In this document: one piece after another, positions 56,522 through 64,000 of the stretch
How the letters are laid out: every line of letters starts with the position of its first letter
How positions within the stretch are numbered: position 1 is the first letter of the stretch
From: Oscillospiraceae bacterium
Lineage (GTDB): Bacteria > Bacillota > Clostridia > Oscillospirales > CAG-272
Assembly: GCA_015064155.1 (NCBI GenBank)
Contig: SVST01000007.1
Coordinates: forward strand, 33,628 to 97,627
Length of the DNA: 64,000 nt
Direction of reading: 5' to 3'
The notes under the pieces: generated by a model
Seen by the model: only the letters and a program-made list of their open reading frames with translations
What the model was told of the DNA's origin: nothing
The model's database searches: none
Made by a program: the position numbers and the translations under genes

Positions 56522-59131
56522 TTACCGAAATTCGGTTTTTGCGTCTTCTTGGTAGACGTGTGTGCGGAGGATGGTATAGCGTTCGTTGGTAGGGTCATCC
56601 GAAAGAATACCAAGGTGCTCCTTTGCCGCTTTGATGAGCAGCTCGGGGTTGAGATGCTCACTGCTGCCTGCCGCTAAAATTGCGGAAATGCGGATTTCTC
56701 CTTTGCGCTCGGGATTGAAAACCGTTTTGATGCTGTGGATCAAGGGAACAATGTCGATTTCCTTGTCGCCCGACTTGGTCTTTTTGGTCATCAGCAACGG
56801 TGCCGTTGTGTAAAGGGCTTGCAGCTGCTCTGCCACGTCGGCATTCAGCGTGGGAGCGTGCAGGTGGATCTCGTATTTCGCCCAGGCAATATCCTGAAAT
56901 TTCGAGGTCGGCTCATAAGCCTCCAGGATCTGCATTTCTGCGGTCAGCTCGCGATTGAGCTGATTCTTCACAGCCGCCGGCGGGATATCACGCTCCACGC
57001 GCAGGTCGATAAACTCGCATTCGCTTTCGGTTCCCACCGAAAGCGGTAGACCGAAAATGACCTTTGCGTGCGGATTGAAGCCCTTGGTATACCACATGGG
57101 GATCTTTGCACGAACCAAAACGCGCGCGATTGTGCGTTGCAGATCGAGATGGGAGATGTATTGCAGATCGCCTACCTTGCGGAATTTGATACGCACCGTT
57201 TTGGGCGTTTCCAGCATGGGATAGTCCGAAGCGGAAGCAAGCGGCATGCTTTCTATCGGCTCGTTTTTTGCTTGCTGACAGCCCGGGCAAACGGCACGGA
57301 CACCGCCAAGCTTGTTGGCACCGCATCCGCTGCAGGCTTCGCGGCAGTTGGGTGTGGTTGCCGCTTCGTAGGCTTTTTTGCGCTCACGCAGGAAAAATTC
57401 CTTGCTTACACCGCAATCGATGATATCCCACGGCAAAACCTCGTCCAAGCCGAAAGCACGGTTGGCATAAAAGGCGGGGTCGATGCCGGTGCGTGCGAAA
57501 ACGTCCATCCACTTGTCGTAATCAAAGTATTCGTCCCATGCATCAAAGCAAAAGCCCTCGCGGCATGCCAATTCCAGTGCGTCGGCAAGCTTACGGTCAC
57601 CGCGAGCCAGTACCGCCTCAATGCGCGAAACCTTTGCATCGTGATGCTGATAACGCACGTGGCGGTTGGTGATTTTGGTTTTGAGGTATTCCTGCTTTTC
57701 GGCAAGCATTTCCATGGTGTCCTGCGCCTCCCATTGGAAGGCGGTAAAGGGCTTGGGGATAAAGCAGGAAACGCTGACGGTGACCTGAACCTGACGCGAA
57801 CGGTTGCGGTTGGGGTTTTGGTAATATGCCTCGGCAACGCGGTCTGCCAGGGCGGCAATGCCGTCGAGATCCTCAAGCGTTTCGGTGGGCAAGCCGTTCA
57901 TAAAGTACAGCTTGACCGCGTTTTTCTTGGCGTCAAACGCTACCTGTACGGCTCGGAGAACGTCCTCCTCGCGGACGTTTTTGTTGATGACGTCGCGCAA
58001 ACGCTGGGTACCTGCCTCGGGGGCAAAGGTTAAGGAGGAGGAGCGCACCGATTCGATTCGCTTCATCAAATCCTTGTTAAAGCTGTCTACGCGAAGAGAG
58101 GGCAGCGAAAGGCTGACCATGTTGGAGTCGGTCCAGGACAAGAGCTTATCGCAAAGCGGCTCCAGCTCGGTGTAATCGCTGATCGAGAGCGAGGAAAGCG
58201 AGATTTCCTCGTAGCCCGTGGAATCAAACAGCTTTTTTGCCTGCTCGTTGAGCACGTCGGGGCTTTTTTCGCGAACGGGGCGGTAGATCATGCCCGCCTG
58301 ACAGAAGCGGCATCCGCGAATGCATCCGCGGTAGACCTCAAGCATGATACGGTCGTGTACCGTTTCGATGTAGGGCATTACCACCTTGTCGGGGAAATAG
58401 ACCTTGTCCAGATCCTTGATGATCTGCTTGGTTACCTGCTTCGGGATATCGTCATAGATGGGCGTATATGCCGCAATGGTACCGTCCTCGCGGTAGGTGA
58501 CGGTATACAGAGAGGGAACGTATATACCGGGGATGGTTTTTGCCGCCTCATGGAGGAAGTCTTTACGCGTATAGGTGCCGTCTTCTTTCATACCAACGTA
58601 AAGACGGACGATTGCGGGCAGCATATCCTCTCCCTCTCCGATGTTAAACAGATCGAAAAAGTCTGCAATCGGCTCGGGGTTATAAGCGCAGGGACCTCCG
58701 CCGATGATCAAGGGGGCGTTTTCCCCGCGATCCTTGGTGCGCAGCGGAATCTTTGCCAGCTCCAGCATATTCAGCACGTTGGTATAGCTCATTTCGTATT
58801 GCAGGGTAAAGCCTACGAAATCAAAGCAGGACAAGGGATCACCGCTTTCCAACGCGCAAAGAGGCAGGTCGTGCTTCCGCATTTCCTCCTGCATATCCAC
58901 CCAGGGGGTGTAGACGCGCTCGCACCAGATATCGGGGTGCTGATTCAAGGCACCGTATAAAAGACGGACACCGAGGTTTGACATCCCGATCTCGTAGGTG
59001 TCGGGAAAGCAGAATGCGAATCGCGCTTTTACGTCCTTGGGATCTTTTACGATCTGACCGTATTCACCGCCCGCATATCTGCCGGGCTTGGAGATCGATT
59101 TCAAAATGGTACTGTTATTCGTAATTGACAT
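56522..59131 (-). CDS. TIGR03960/DUF2344 fused radical SAM protein
   Basis: An 869-residue fusion. Residues 1-230 hold a B12-binding-like domain (CFPDTYEIGMSNLGVRLLYG, PLIIGGGPCAYNPEPIADFF). Residues about 260-560 are radical SAM: YRGCIRGCRFCQAG (C-x3-C-x2-C, about 267-275), SLSSLSISDYTELEPL, FAPEAGTQRLRDVINKN. A four-cysteine patch follows (CSGCGANKLGGVRAVCPGC). Residues about 635-869 are DUF2344 (VGDLQYISHLDLQRTIARVL, KGFNPHAKVIFGLPLSVGTE). Separate in some genomes, the two halves are fused in many Clostridia, next to rplU/rpmA-obg or RNase G. Reaction unknown; an RNA or ribosome modification is often suggested. Last gene of the rlmB operon. Confidence 0.92.
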   Translation of the reverse strand: MSITNNSTILKSISKPGRYAGGEYGQIVKDPKDVKARFAFCFPDTYEIGMSNLGVRLLYGALNQHPDIWCERVYTPWVDMQEEMRKHDLPLCALESGDPLSCFDFVGFTLQYEMSYTNVLNMLELAKIPLRTKDRGENAPLIIGGGPCAYNPEPIADFFDLFNIGEGEDMLPAIVRLYVGMKEDGTYTRKDFLHEAAKTIPGIYVPSLYTVTYREDGTIAAYTPIYDDIPKQVTKQIIKDLDKVYFPDKVVMPYIETVHDRIMLEVYRGCIRGCRFCQAGMIYRPVREKSPDVLNEQAKKLFDSTGYEEISLSSLSISDYTELEPLCDKLLSWTDSNMVSLSLPSLRVDSFNKDLMKRIESVRSSSLTFAPEAGTQRLRDVINKNVREEDVLRAVQVAFDAKKNAVKLYFMNGLPTETLEDLDGIAALADRVAEAYYQNPNRNRSRQVQVTVSVSCFIPKPFTAFQWEAQDTMEMLAEKQEYLKTKITNRHVRYQHHDAKVSRIEAVLARGDRKLADALELACREGFCFDAWDEYFDYDKWMDVFARTGIDPAFYANRAFGLDEVLPWDIIDCGVSKEFFLRERKKAYEAATTPNCREACSGCGANKLGGVRAVCPGCQQAKNEPIESMPLASASDYPMLETPKTVRIKFRKVGDLQYISHLDLQRTIARVLVRAKIPMWYTKGFNPHAKVIFGLPLSVGTESECEFIDLRVERDIPPAAVKNQLNRELTAEMQILEAYEPTSKFQDIAWAKYEIHLHAPTLNADVAEQLQALYTTAPLLMTKKTKSGDKEIDIVPLIHSIKTVFNPERKGEIRISAILAAGSSEHLNPELLIKAAKEHLGILSDDPTNERYTILRTHVYQEDAKTEFR

Positions 59132-59172
59132 AGATCGGTTTCCTTATTACACAAAATTCGACTTGATGAATT

Positions 59173-61488
59173 TTACTCGTTGAGGCGCAGACGGATCTCG
59201 TTCAGCTCTGCGTGCGTGGAAAGCACGAAGAGAAGCGTCCAGAAAGCCTGATAGATTAAAATTGCCGGAATACCCAAGGGGGCAGATGGATTGAAGACGG
59301 TTAGCGCAAAGATCCCGAGGAATCCGAGAATCGATGCGATCAGTTGGATCCGCATCCCGAAACGGCGGAGGCTGCGAACGCCCTTGACCGCGTATAGGGG
59401 ATATACGACGTCGGTTTCGCCGCCCAGCACCACGACACCCGTATCGACCAGCTCGGAGGGCTTATCCTCCTCAAACCGCTTGGTTTTCATCAAGCTGACG
59501 GGATCGAGCATTTTTTCGCGGCTTTTTTGAACGAATGCGTTGTTCAACGTGGGGTTATAGGAGGAAATTGCCACGGCGGTATTTCCCTCTGCTAAATTGG
59601 AAATCAATTCCTCAAACGAGGGATTGGTTGCATATTCGATCTCAAAGCTGAGCTTGAGTACCTTATTGATTGCAAAGTACAGGATTCCAACCGAGGGCTC
59701 GAGGGTCGCTTCCTTTTCGATCTGTTCACGGGGCAGACGAATGCCGTTTTGACGCATATACTCGGCAGTTCCCAGTAAAAGATGGAATTCTCCGTCGGCA
59801 ACGGCTTCGATTCCGAGGTCTTGTACGCGGAGCGCGGACAGCTCGGGCTCGGCATGCAAAGAAGGATGCTTTCTTGCAACGGTTGCCAGCGTGCCGCCAA
59901 CCGTTTTGAAAAGTGCGCCTGCCAGCTGCAGATCCTTTCGATAATCGTCGCTTTCCCGCATGGCAATTTCGGTGCATTTTTGGGCATGGTAAAGGGCGGT
60001 ATCCGAGAAAATAACGGTTTTTTCGCCGTCCAATTCCTGGATAGATTCTTCCCCGACGATGGTACAGCTTCTTCGTGCCAAAATACGGTTTGCTCGGCAA
60101 AGCGGGTAAAAATACGCAAAGCAAGCGGGAATCGGTGCGGTCAGCATCAGGGCGGTCATGGAAATGGAGAACACCGAAGACATACTGTGTGTACAAACCG
60201 CGCCCACAAAGCCCAAAAGCACGGCAAATGCGATCATACAAGAGGTCATGATGGCAAACGGACGCGCGGCAGACGTCATATAGTTACAGCGTCGGAAAAA
60301 GCCGAGAATCTGATTGGACTGTCCGATTTCGTAAATATTTTTGCCAAGATCGTCGTTGATGATTTTCACGATCTTTTGATTGTTCAACACCTTGATTTTC
60401 AAGGGGGTTGCCTCGGTCAGCACGGTTTTGGGAACGTCGGTTGTCAGCAATCGCAACGCGTTCAATTCGCAGTTGATTCTCAAAAAATCGCACAGAGCAA
60501 TCAGCAGCAAGACCGTTGACATCAAAAAACGGAATTGCAGGACGTGCGGTGAAATGAATGCGGTTAGGACGCTATACAGAAAAACGATCGGGGCAAGCAT
60601 GGCGGGAACCGAATAGGGCGTTGGTTGGAACGCGAAAAAGGATCGAAGTCCCGCATAAATCTGTTTCCACGATACCAGAAAGACGGTTGCAAGCAAGACC
60701 AAGCCGACAAGATGCACGGTTTGCTGCTTCCCCGAGAACAGGGTCTTCATTACCGATTCCGACAGAAAGGACGGCTGGTCGATGAAAAAGAGCAAGAGGG
60801 TACAAAGTGCCGTGATTGCCAGACGTGCGATGACGAAGCCTCTGTCGCGTACGTAGGCGGCAATCGCCGATTGGCGGTTGTTGTTTGCCACCGATTCCTG
60901 ACCGCGGTAGCCAAAGGCGGTTCGGTAATAGGAGGCATCGGTTTGCTCGTTGGTTTGCAAGCGCTCCTTTTTCAGATTCTTAAGCAGATCGTATCCGACC
61001 TGTCGTGCAAGCTCACGCTCGTAGCCCATGCCGATCATCATTGCAACGTCATCCTCGGTCAAGCCGCTTTTCTTGGTGATCTGCTCCATTGGGGAGAGAT
61101 TGTCGTCAAGCTCGCTTGCGGATTCTGACAGCGGTTTTCGCTGGAAGAGCGTGTGTTTGCGGCGCGTGGACGTCGTCTTTTTTTCATCGGCTTGTGCAGT
61201 CACCTTGGCAGGGGATTTCGCCGGTGTAGCGTTTTTTTCTACGTCGTTCGGGCGCGAGGGGGCTGCCGGTTCTTTCTTCACGCTTTTTTCTGCGATCGGC
61301 TCGGCGGGGGAGCTTGGAAGCCTTTCCGTCGTTTTTTTGGTGGATGCCTCTCTGTTTTGGAAAAGCCCCGGTGCTTTGCGCTCTTTTGTTTGCTTCGAGT
61401 TTTTTTCCGATTTCTTTATTTGTTTGGAGTCGGTATCCAAAAACTCGGGAGTAGGGGGGATAAAGGTTGTGTTATCTTTTCGTTTCAT
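59173..61488 (-). CDS. Degenerate P-type (P1B-like) ATPase with disordered N-terminus
   Basis: A 771-residue membrane protein. Residues 1-120 are disordered (Lys, Thr, Pro); 130-170 helical (SPMEQITKKSGLTEDDVAMM). Then a P1B-ATPase plan: helices at about 218, 255, 290, 320, 410 and 445, a cytoplasmic region, and two final helices near 715 and 745. Landmarks align with heavy-metal ATPases but are broken: the phosphorylation loop DKTGT reads TVIFSDTALYH (about 488-498); the CPx helix reads APIPACFAYFYP; the N-domain LLGTAEYMRQNGIRLP (normally VGN/VGSxxxM) keeps its shape; TGDN reads AISSYNPTLNN; GDGINDAPAL is missing. It therefore cannot pump by the normal cycle. Three bases follow the repeat gene; 41 precede the radical SAM gene. 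Confidence 0.75.
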   Translation of the reverse strand: MKRKDNTTFIPPTPEFLDTDSKQIKKSEKNSKQTKERKAPGLFQNREASTKKTTERLPSSPAEPIAEKSVKKEPAAPSRPNDVEKNATPAKSPAKVTAQADEKKTTSTRRKHTLFQRKPLSESASELDDNLSPMEQITKKSGLTEDDVAMMIGMGYERELARQVGYDLLKNLKKERLQTNEQTDASYYRTAFGYRGQESVANNNRQSAIAAYVRDRGFVIARLAITALCTLLLFFIDQPSFLSESVMKTLFSGKQQTVHLVGLVLLATVFLVSWKQIYAGLRSFFAFQPTPYSVPAMLAPIVFLYSVLTAFISPHVLQFRFLMSTVLLLIALCDFLRINCELNALRLLTTDVPKTVLTEATPLKIKVLNNQKIVKIINDDLGKNIYEIGQSNQILGFFRRCNYMTSAARPFAIMTSCMIAFAVLLGFVGAVCTHSMSSVFSISMTALMLTAPIPACFAYFYPLCRANRILARRSCTIVGEESIQELDGEKTVIFSDTALYHAQKCTEIAMRESDDYRKDLQLAGALFKTVGGTLATVARKHPSLHAEPELSALRVQDLGIEAVADGEFHLLLGTAEYMRQNGIRLPREQIEKEATLEPSVGILYFAINKVLKLSFEIEYATNPSFEELISNLAEGNTAVAISSYNPTLNNAFVQKSREKMLDPVSLMKTKRFEEDKPSELVDTGVVVLGGETDVVYPLYAVKGVRSLRRFGMRIQLIASILGFLGIFALTVFNPSAPLGIPAILIYQAFWTLLFVLSTHAELNEIRLRLNE

Positions 61489-61491
61489 CGT

Positions 61492-62667
61492 TTATGAATC
61501 TGCCGAATTTCGATCCGCTTCGGCTTTTTTCTCCTTTCCGATCTCGATAGGCATCTGCTGTGCTTGCGGTTGCTTGATTTTGGGAATGGAAACGTTTTTT
61601 TCGGTAACCTTGGGACGAATAATATGCTCTGTGATTTTCTCTTGCGGAGCAACGCGCGGACGGATGACGATACGGTCTGCGGGTTGCGGTTGTACCGTTT
61701 TTTGTGCGTCTGACAAATCGCGCGGCTTTGGGACGATACGGATCGGTTGAATGTCGGAAGCCTTGGCGGTTTTTACCATCCGCATGCTTTCGGAACTGCT
61801 CGTTTGCGGTTGTAGAAGGGTTTTGTTCGATTTTCGTTCCATGGGGGCGTTCGGTATGGATTCTTGCTTGATTATCGATACTTCCTCAACGACGGGGACT
61901 TCCTCGACGACGGGAACTTCTTCAACAACGGGAACTTCTTCAACAACGGGAACTTCTTCAACAACGAGAACTTCTTCAACAACGGGAACTTCTTCAACAA
62001 CGGGAACTTCTTCAACAACGGGAATTTCCTCAACGACGGGAACTTCTTCAACAACGGGAACTTCTTCAACAACGGGAACTTCTTCAACAACGGGAACTTC
62101 TTCAACAACGGGAATGTCTTCAACGACGGGAATGTCTTCAACGACGGGGACTTCTTCAACAACGGGGACTTCCTCGACGACGGGAACTTCCTCAAAGACG
62201 GGGATTTCCTCAACGACGGGGGTGGGTTCCGTTGCCGCTTCCTGTTCTGTCGGCAGGTCTTCCGAGGTGATTGGCGGTTCCTTGGGAATCGGTTTCTTCT
62301 TTTTCGGAGTAGGGGAAGGCTTGTCCTTTTTTTCGTTCCTGCAAGCTTTTTCTTTCTTTTTGGACGGAGAAGACGCTTGCGGCAACGCGGGATTCTCGTC
62401 GGGAAGACGAGAGTCGTTCTGTGCTTCGTTTGGTACCGTGGGGGAGACGGGGGATTTGTCTGTCGGCAATGGATCGGGGGACACGGTGGGTCCGGACGAT
62501 TCATTGGCATAGCCACCCAGCATTTTGGCAAGCTGTTCGCGGAATTTTCGGTCATCCTCATCGGCTTTTTCCTTTTTCGTTCTCTTGGGCGGTTCCGAAT
62601 ATGCCGTTTGTAATTGCTTCAGCAATTCGGAAATTTCCCGATCTTGCCCGGACTCTTTTTTTGCCAT
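61492..62667 (-). CDS. VPVVEE-repeat acidic/basic low-complexity protein
   Basis: A 391-residue soluble protein with no signal peptide. Residues 1-55 form a charged helical head (ISELLKQLQTAYSEPPKRTK, FREQLAKMLGGYA). Residues 60-148 are Pro/Ser/Lys-rich, with KKKEKACRNEKKDKPSP. Residues 149-262 are nineteen copies of the hexamer (V/I)PVVE(E/D). Residues 270-391 are basic and Pro/Ile-rich (IQPIRIVPKPRD, ADRIVIRPRVAPQEKI). The head and tail carry opposite or mixed charge to the strongly acidic repeat. Good SD AGGAGG before ATG 62667. It sits between rlmB (36 bases) and the degenerate ATPase (3 bases), so tight coupling with the latter is expected. No family recognised. Confidence 0.8.
   Translation of the reverse strand: MAKKESGQDREISELLKQLQTAYSEPPKRTKKEKADEDDRKFREQLAKMLGGYANESSGPTVSPDPLPTDKSPVSPTVPNEAQNDSRLPDENPALPQASSPSKKKEKACRNEKKDKPSPTPKKKKPIPKEPPITSEDLPTEQEAATEPTPVVEEIPVFEEVPVVEEVPVVEEVPVVEDIPVVEDIPVVEEVPVVEEVPVVEEVPVVEEVPVVEEIPVVEEVPVVEEVPVVEEVLVVEEVPVVEEVPVVEEVPVVEEVPVVEEVSIIKQESIPNAPMERKSNKTLLQPQTSSSESMRMVKTAKASDIQPIRIVPKPRDLSDAQKTVQPQPADRIVIRPRVAPQEKITEHIIRPKVTEKNVSIPKIKQPQAQQMPIEIGKEKKAEADRNSADS
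61882..62223 (-). repeat. In-frame 18-bp tandem repeat, 19 copies
   Basis: Coding repeat of unit gtt-ccc-gtt-gtt-gaa-gaa (minus strand). Third positions are nearly uniform in the middle copies and more varied at the ends, which indicates recent expansion from the centre. Confidence 0.95.
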
Positions 62668-62703
62668 TTCGTATCCTCCTTTCCTTTTTTATTCGTCGTT
62701 TTT

Positions 62704-63630
62704 TTATGAACGGTGCTGTTTATGTGCGACCTCTGCCAGCAAAATTGCCGCTGCCGTGGATACGTTAAAGGAGTTTACCTTTCCGTACATGGGGATCGAT
62801 ACCACTGCGTCGCAGGTCTTTTTAACGAGCTGGGACACGCCGTTTCCCTCACTGCCGAGAACAATGGCAACGGGCCCCGAAAGATCTGTGTCGTATACGC
62901 TGCTGCCTCCTGCCTCGGCAGCATAGGTCCATACACCTGCTTTTTTCAGTGCTTCTACCGTGGAGGCAATGTTGGAAACCTTGGCAATGGCAAGATGCTC
63001 AACAGCTCCTGCCGAGGCTTTGGTGACCAGTGGGGTCAAGCCTACGGCGCGACGCTTTGGAATAATCAAGCCGTGCGCTCCGCAACACTCGGCACAGCGG
63101 ATAATGGCACCGAGGTTATAGGGGTCTGTGATGCCGTCGCAGATTACGATCAGGGGCGGCTCCCCGCGTTCCTCGGCAATGGCAAGAATATCCTCCACCG
63201 AGCAATATTCCTTTTCTGCCGCCAGCGCAATGACCCCTTGATGCGGCGCGTAGCCCGAAAGGGCATCCAGCTTGGATTTTTCCACCTCTAATACGGGAAT
63301 ACCGCGTTCGATTGCCTCGGCAACCAGAACGACGATCGATCCCGTGCGCTCACCGCGCTGTACCATCAGCTTGTCGATTTCGCGTCCCGAGCGCAACAGC
63401 TCACGCACGGCGTTTCTGCCGATTACGGCACCGTTTTCGTACTCACCGTGGATGGTTTCGGACGGATTGGAGGGGAATGCGGAGTTCTCCTCCTCAAACG
63501 CAGGCTTGCGCTCGAATGCACGTGCGTTGTTTCGGGGCTGTGTGACACCGCGACCTTCCGATCGACCGCGATTGCTTTTTTGGTTGCGGTTTTTGGTGTT
63601 GCTTTGAGAGGGTTTCTTTTTTGTTTCCAT
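62704..63630 (-). CDS. rlmB: 23S rRNA 2'-O-ribose methyltransferase, TrmH/RlmB family
   Basis: A 308-residue SPOUT methyltransferase, probably methylating a 23S rRNA guanosine ribose. Residues 1-60 are a basic disordered extension (METKKKPSQSNTKNRNQKSN). The substrate-binding L30e-like domain runs 65-140 (IGRNAVRELLRSGREIDKLM, GYAPHQGVIALAA); the knotted domain shows motif 1 DPYNLGAIIRCAECCGAHG, motif 2 IVLGSEGNGVS and motif 3 IPMYGKVNSFNVSTAAAILL. First gene of the operon with the repeat protein, degenerate ATPase and radical SAM protein. Confidence 0.93.
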   Translation of the reverse strand: METKKKPSQSNTKNRNQKSNRGRSEGRGVTQPRNNARAFERKPAFEEENSAFPSNPSETIHGEYENGAVIGRNAVRELLRSGREIDKLMVQRGERTGSIVVLVAEAIERGIPVLEVEKSKLDALSGYAPHQGVIALAAEKEYCSVEDILAIAEERGEPPLIVICDGITDPYNLGAIIRCAECCGAHGLIIPKRRAVGLTPLVTKASAGAVEHLAIAKVSNIASTVEALKKAGVWTYAAEAGGSSVYDTDLSGPVAIVLGSEGNGVSQLVKKTCDAVVSIPMYGKVNSFNVSTAAAILLAEVAHKQHRS

Positions 63631-63689
63631 TGTGGGGACATCCTTTCCCGAATCCGCGCGAAAAGGGCGGATATACTGATATTATCTAC

Positions 63690-63718
63690 ATTATATCATG
63701 AAAAACGGTATTTGTACA
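63690..63718 (-). promoter_or_regulatory. Promoter of the rlmB operon
   Basis: Minus strand: TGTACA (63713-63718), 17-base spacer, TATAAT (63690-63695) with extended TGA. Leader of about 53 bases to the rlmB start. Confidence 0.65.
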
Positions 63719-63793
63719 TACGGTTTTTGAAATTTCTTTTGTTGGGATTGTAAATTCGCTCGTCATTTTTTGACCGAAAGCGAAAAAGCGTGT

Positions 63794-63842
63794 TGTTCAA
63801 ATGGGAGTTCTCTCTCCGCCACGCAAAAAAAGCACCCGATTG
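63794..63842 (+). repeat. 49-bp direct repeat, copy 1
   Basis: Copy 1 of a 49-base unit beginning TGTTCAAATGGGAGTTC and ending AGCACCCGATTG. Copy 2 is at 63952-64000 with a single mismatch (A to C at unit position 13); the period is 158 bases. Region 63719-64000 has no gene I can support. Confidence 0.9.
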
Positions 63843-63870
63843 TAGAGAGAGGTATTCGCCTACGGCGAAG

Positions 63871-63923
63871 ATTCGCACGCCCTGCGCCTGGCAAGCGAGC
63901 TTGCCGATCTACGGGCGGCGAAT
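63871..63923. other. Large GC-rich hairpin between the two direct repeats
   Basis: ATTCGC-A-CGCCC (63871-63882, one bulged A) pairs with GGGCG-GCGAAT (63913-63923); inside it, after an internal loop, GGCAAGC (63890-63896) pairs with GCTTGCC (63899-63905) around a GA loop. A smaller hairpin TTCGCC-tac-GGCGAA (63855-63869) lies just before. GC content is well above the flanks. Confidence 0.75.
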
Positions 63924-63951
63924 GCGAACTCTGTTTTGCTGCGCAAAAGAG

Positions 63952-64000
63952 TGTTCAAATGGGCGTTCTCTCTCCGCCACGCAAAAAAAGCACCCGATTG
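63952..64000 (+). repeat. 49-bp direct repeat, copy 2 (reaches the window end)
   Basis: Same unit as 63794-63842 with one mismatch. It stops only because the window stops, so the array may continue. Confidence 0.9.

Noticed and set aside
61751..62613. Two plus-strand repeat frames (SSTTGT-type and FFNNGN-type) across the VPVVEE repeat
   Set aside because: Any 18-bp repeat is open in several frames; the minus-strand frame has the SD, operon context and non-repeat flanks.
63794..64000. CRISPR array at the window end
   Set aside because: Only two units, a spacer of about 109 bases full of inverted repeats, and no cas genes.

Overview
The window reads as an ordinary chromosomal stretch of an anaerobic, low-to-mid GC Gram-positive bacterium of the class Clostridia. 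The support is strong AGGAGG-type ribosome binding sites, many TTGACA-17-TATAAT promoters (often with an extended TGn -10), TTG starts, an 8-Fe-type ferredoxin, Coat F-type spore coat proteins, a RicT/PSP1 protein, TIGR03960-type radical SAM protein and the Bacillota-style yfmF-yfmH-lgt neighbourhood. I cannot name the genus. No transposase, integrase, phage gene or CRISPR array is visible.

Layout. 1-6300: a DeoR-type regulator (cut by the window edge) divergent from a triosephosphate-isomerase-like/SIS/YjbQ operon, then a large repeat-bearing SGNH lipoprotein, an MFS permease and a VOC protein. 6477-15315: a CofE-like ligase, the dTDP-sugar genes rfbABC with a small lipoprotein, the M16 pair yfmF/yfmH, lgt and folD. 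15375-19472 (minus): a five-gene sugar-acid operon (metallo-beta-lactamase-fold lactonase candidate, SDR dehydrogenase, enolase-superfamily dehydratase, KDPG-type aldolase, AraC regulator). 19586-22991: a Fur-family regulator with two operators driving a 10-TM metal/metalloid permease, a four-helix protein, TspO and a HAD phosphatase. 23062-34565: MATE pump, YgiQ, TtcA, TrmN6, ferredoxin, RicT, HolB, a three-gene coat-protein-like cluster, pgsA and rimO, mostly housekeeping. 34799-40680: sugar-phosphate isomerase/epimerase, AraC, alpha-mannosidase GH38, ROK kinase and GmhA-like SIS protein. 40849-43000: rsmA, tRNA-Thr(CGT), an AT-rich inverted repeat and a divergent SLOG/HTH pair. 43142-52779: AraC, Gfo/Idh oxidoreductase, EamA transporter, NodB-like protein, an unknown 644-residue protein, GNAT, prfC and a cytidylate-kinase-like protein. 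52945-56471: SCP2-like protein with a class III aminotransferase, DUF1294, and an AT-rich SHOCT/ribbon-helix-helix pair. 56522-63630 (minus): one operon of rlmB, a VPVVEE-repeat protein, a degenerate P-type ATPase and a TIGR03960 radical SAM protein. 63631-64000 holds promoter DNA and a structured direct repeat that runs off the window.

How the genes work together. Most of the accessory content concerns carbohydrate use: each sugar operon carries its own AraC or DeoR regulator and small-molecule isomerase, kinase or dehydratase. The most unusual system is the rlmB-downstream operon: a protein with P1B-ATPase topology whose phosphorylation (DKTGT), TGDN and GDGIND motifs are all altered or gone, preceded by 3 bases by a soluble protein made of nineteen six-residue repeats. 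Second are the small AT-rich pairs (SLOG/HTH and SHOCT/ribbon-helix-helix), which look acquired, and the TPI-like protein that has lost its catalytic lysine. Starts were chosen by ribosome binding site and family alignment from memory; no database search was run.
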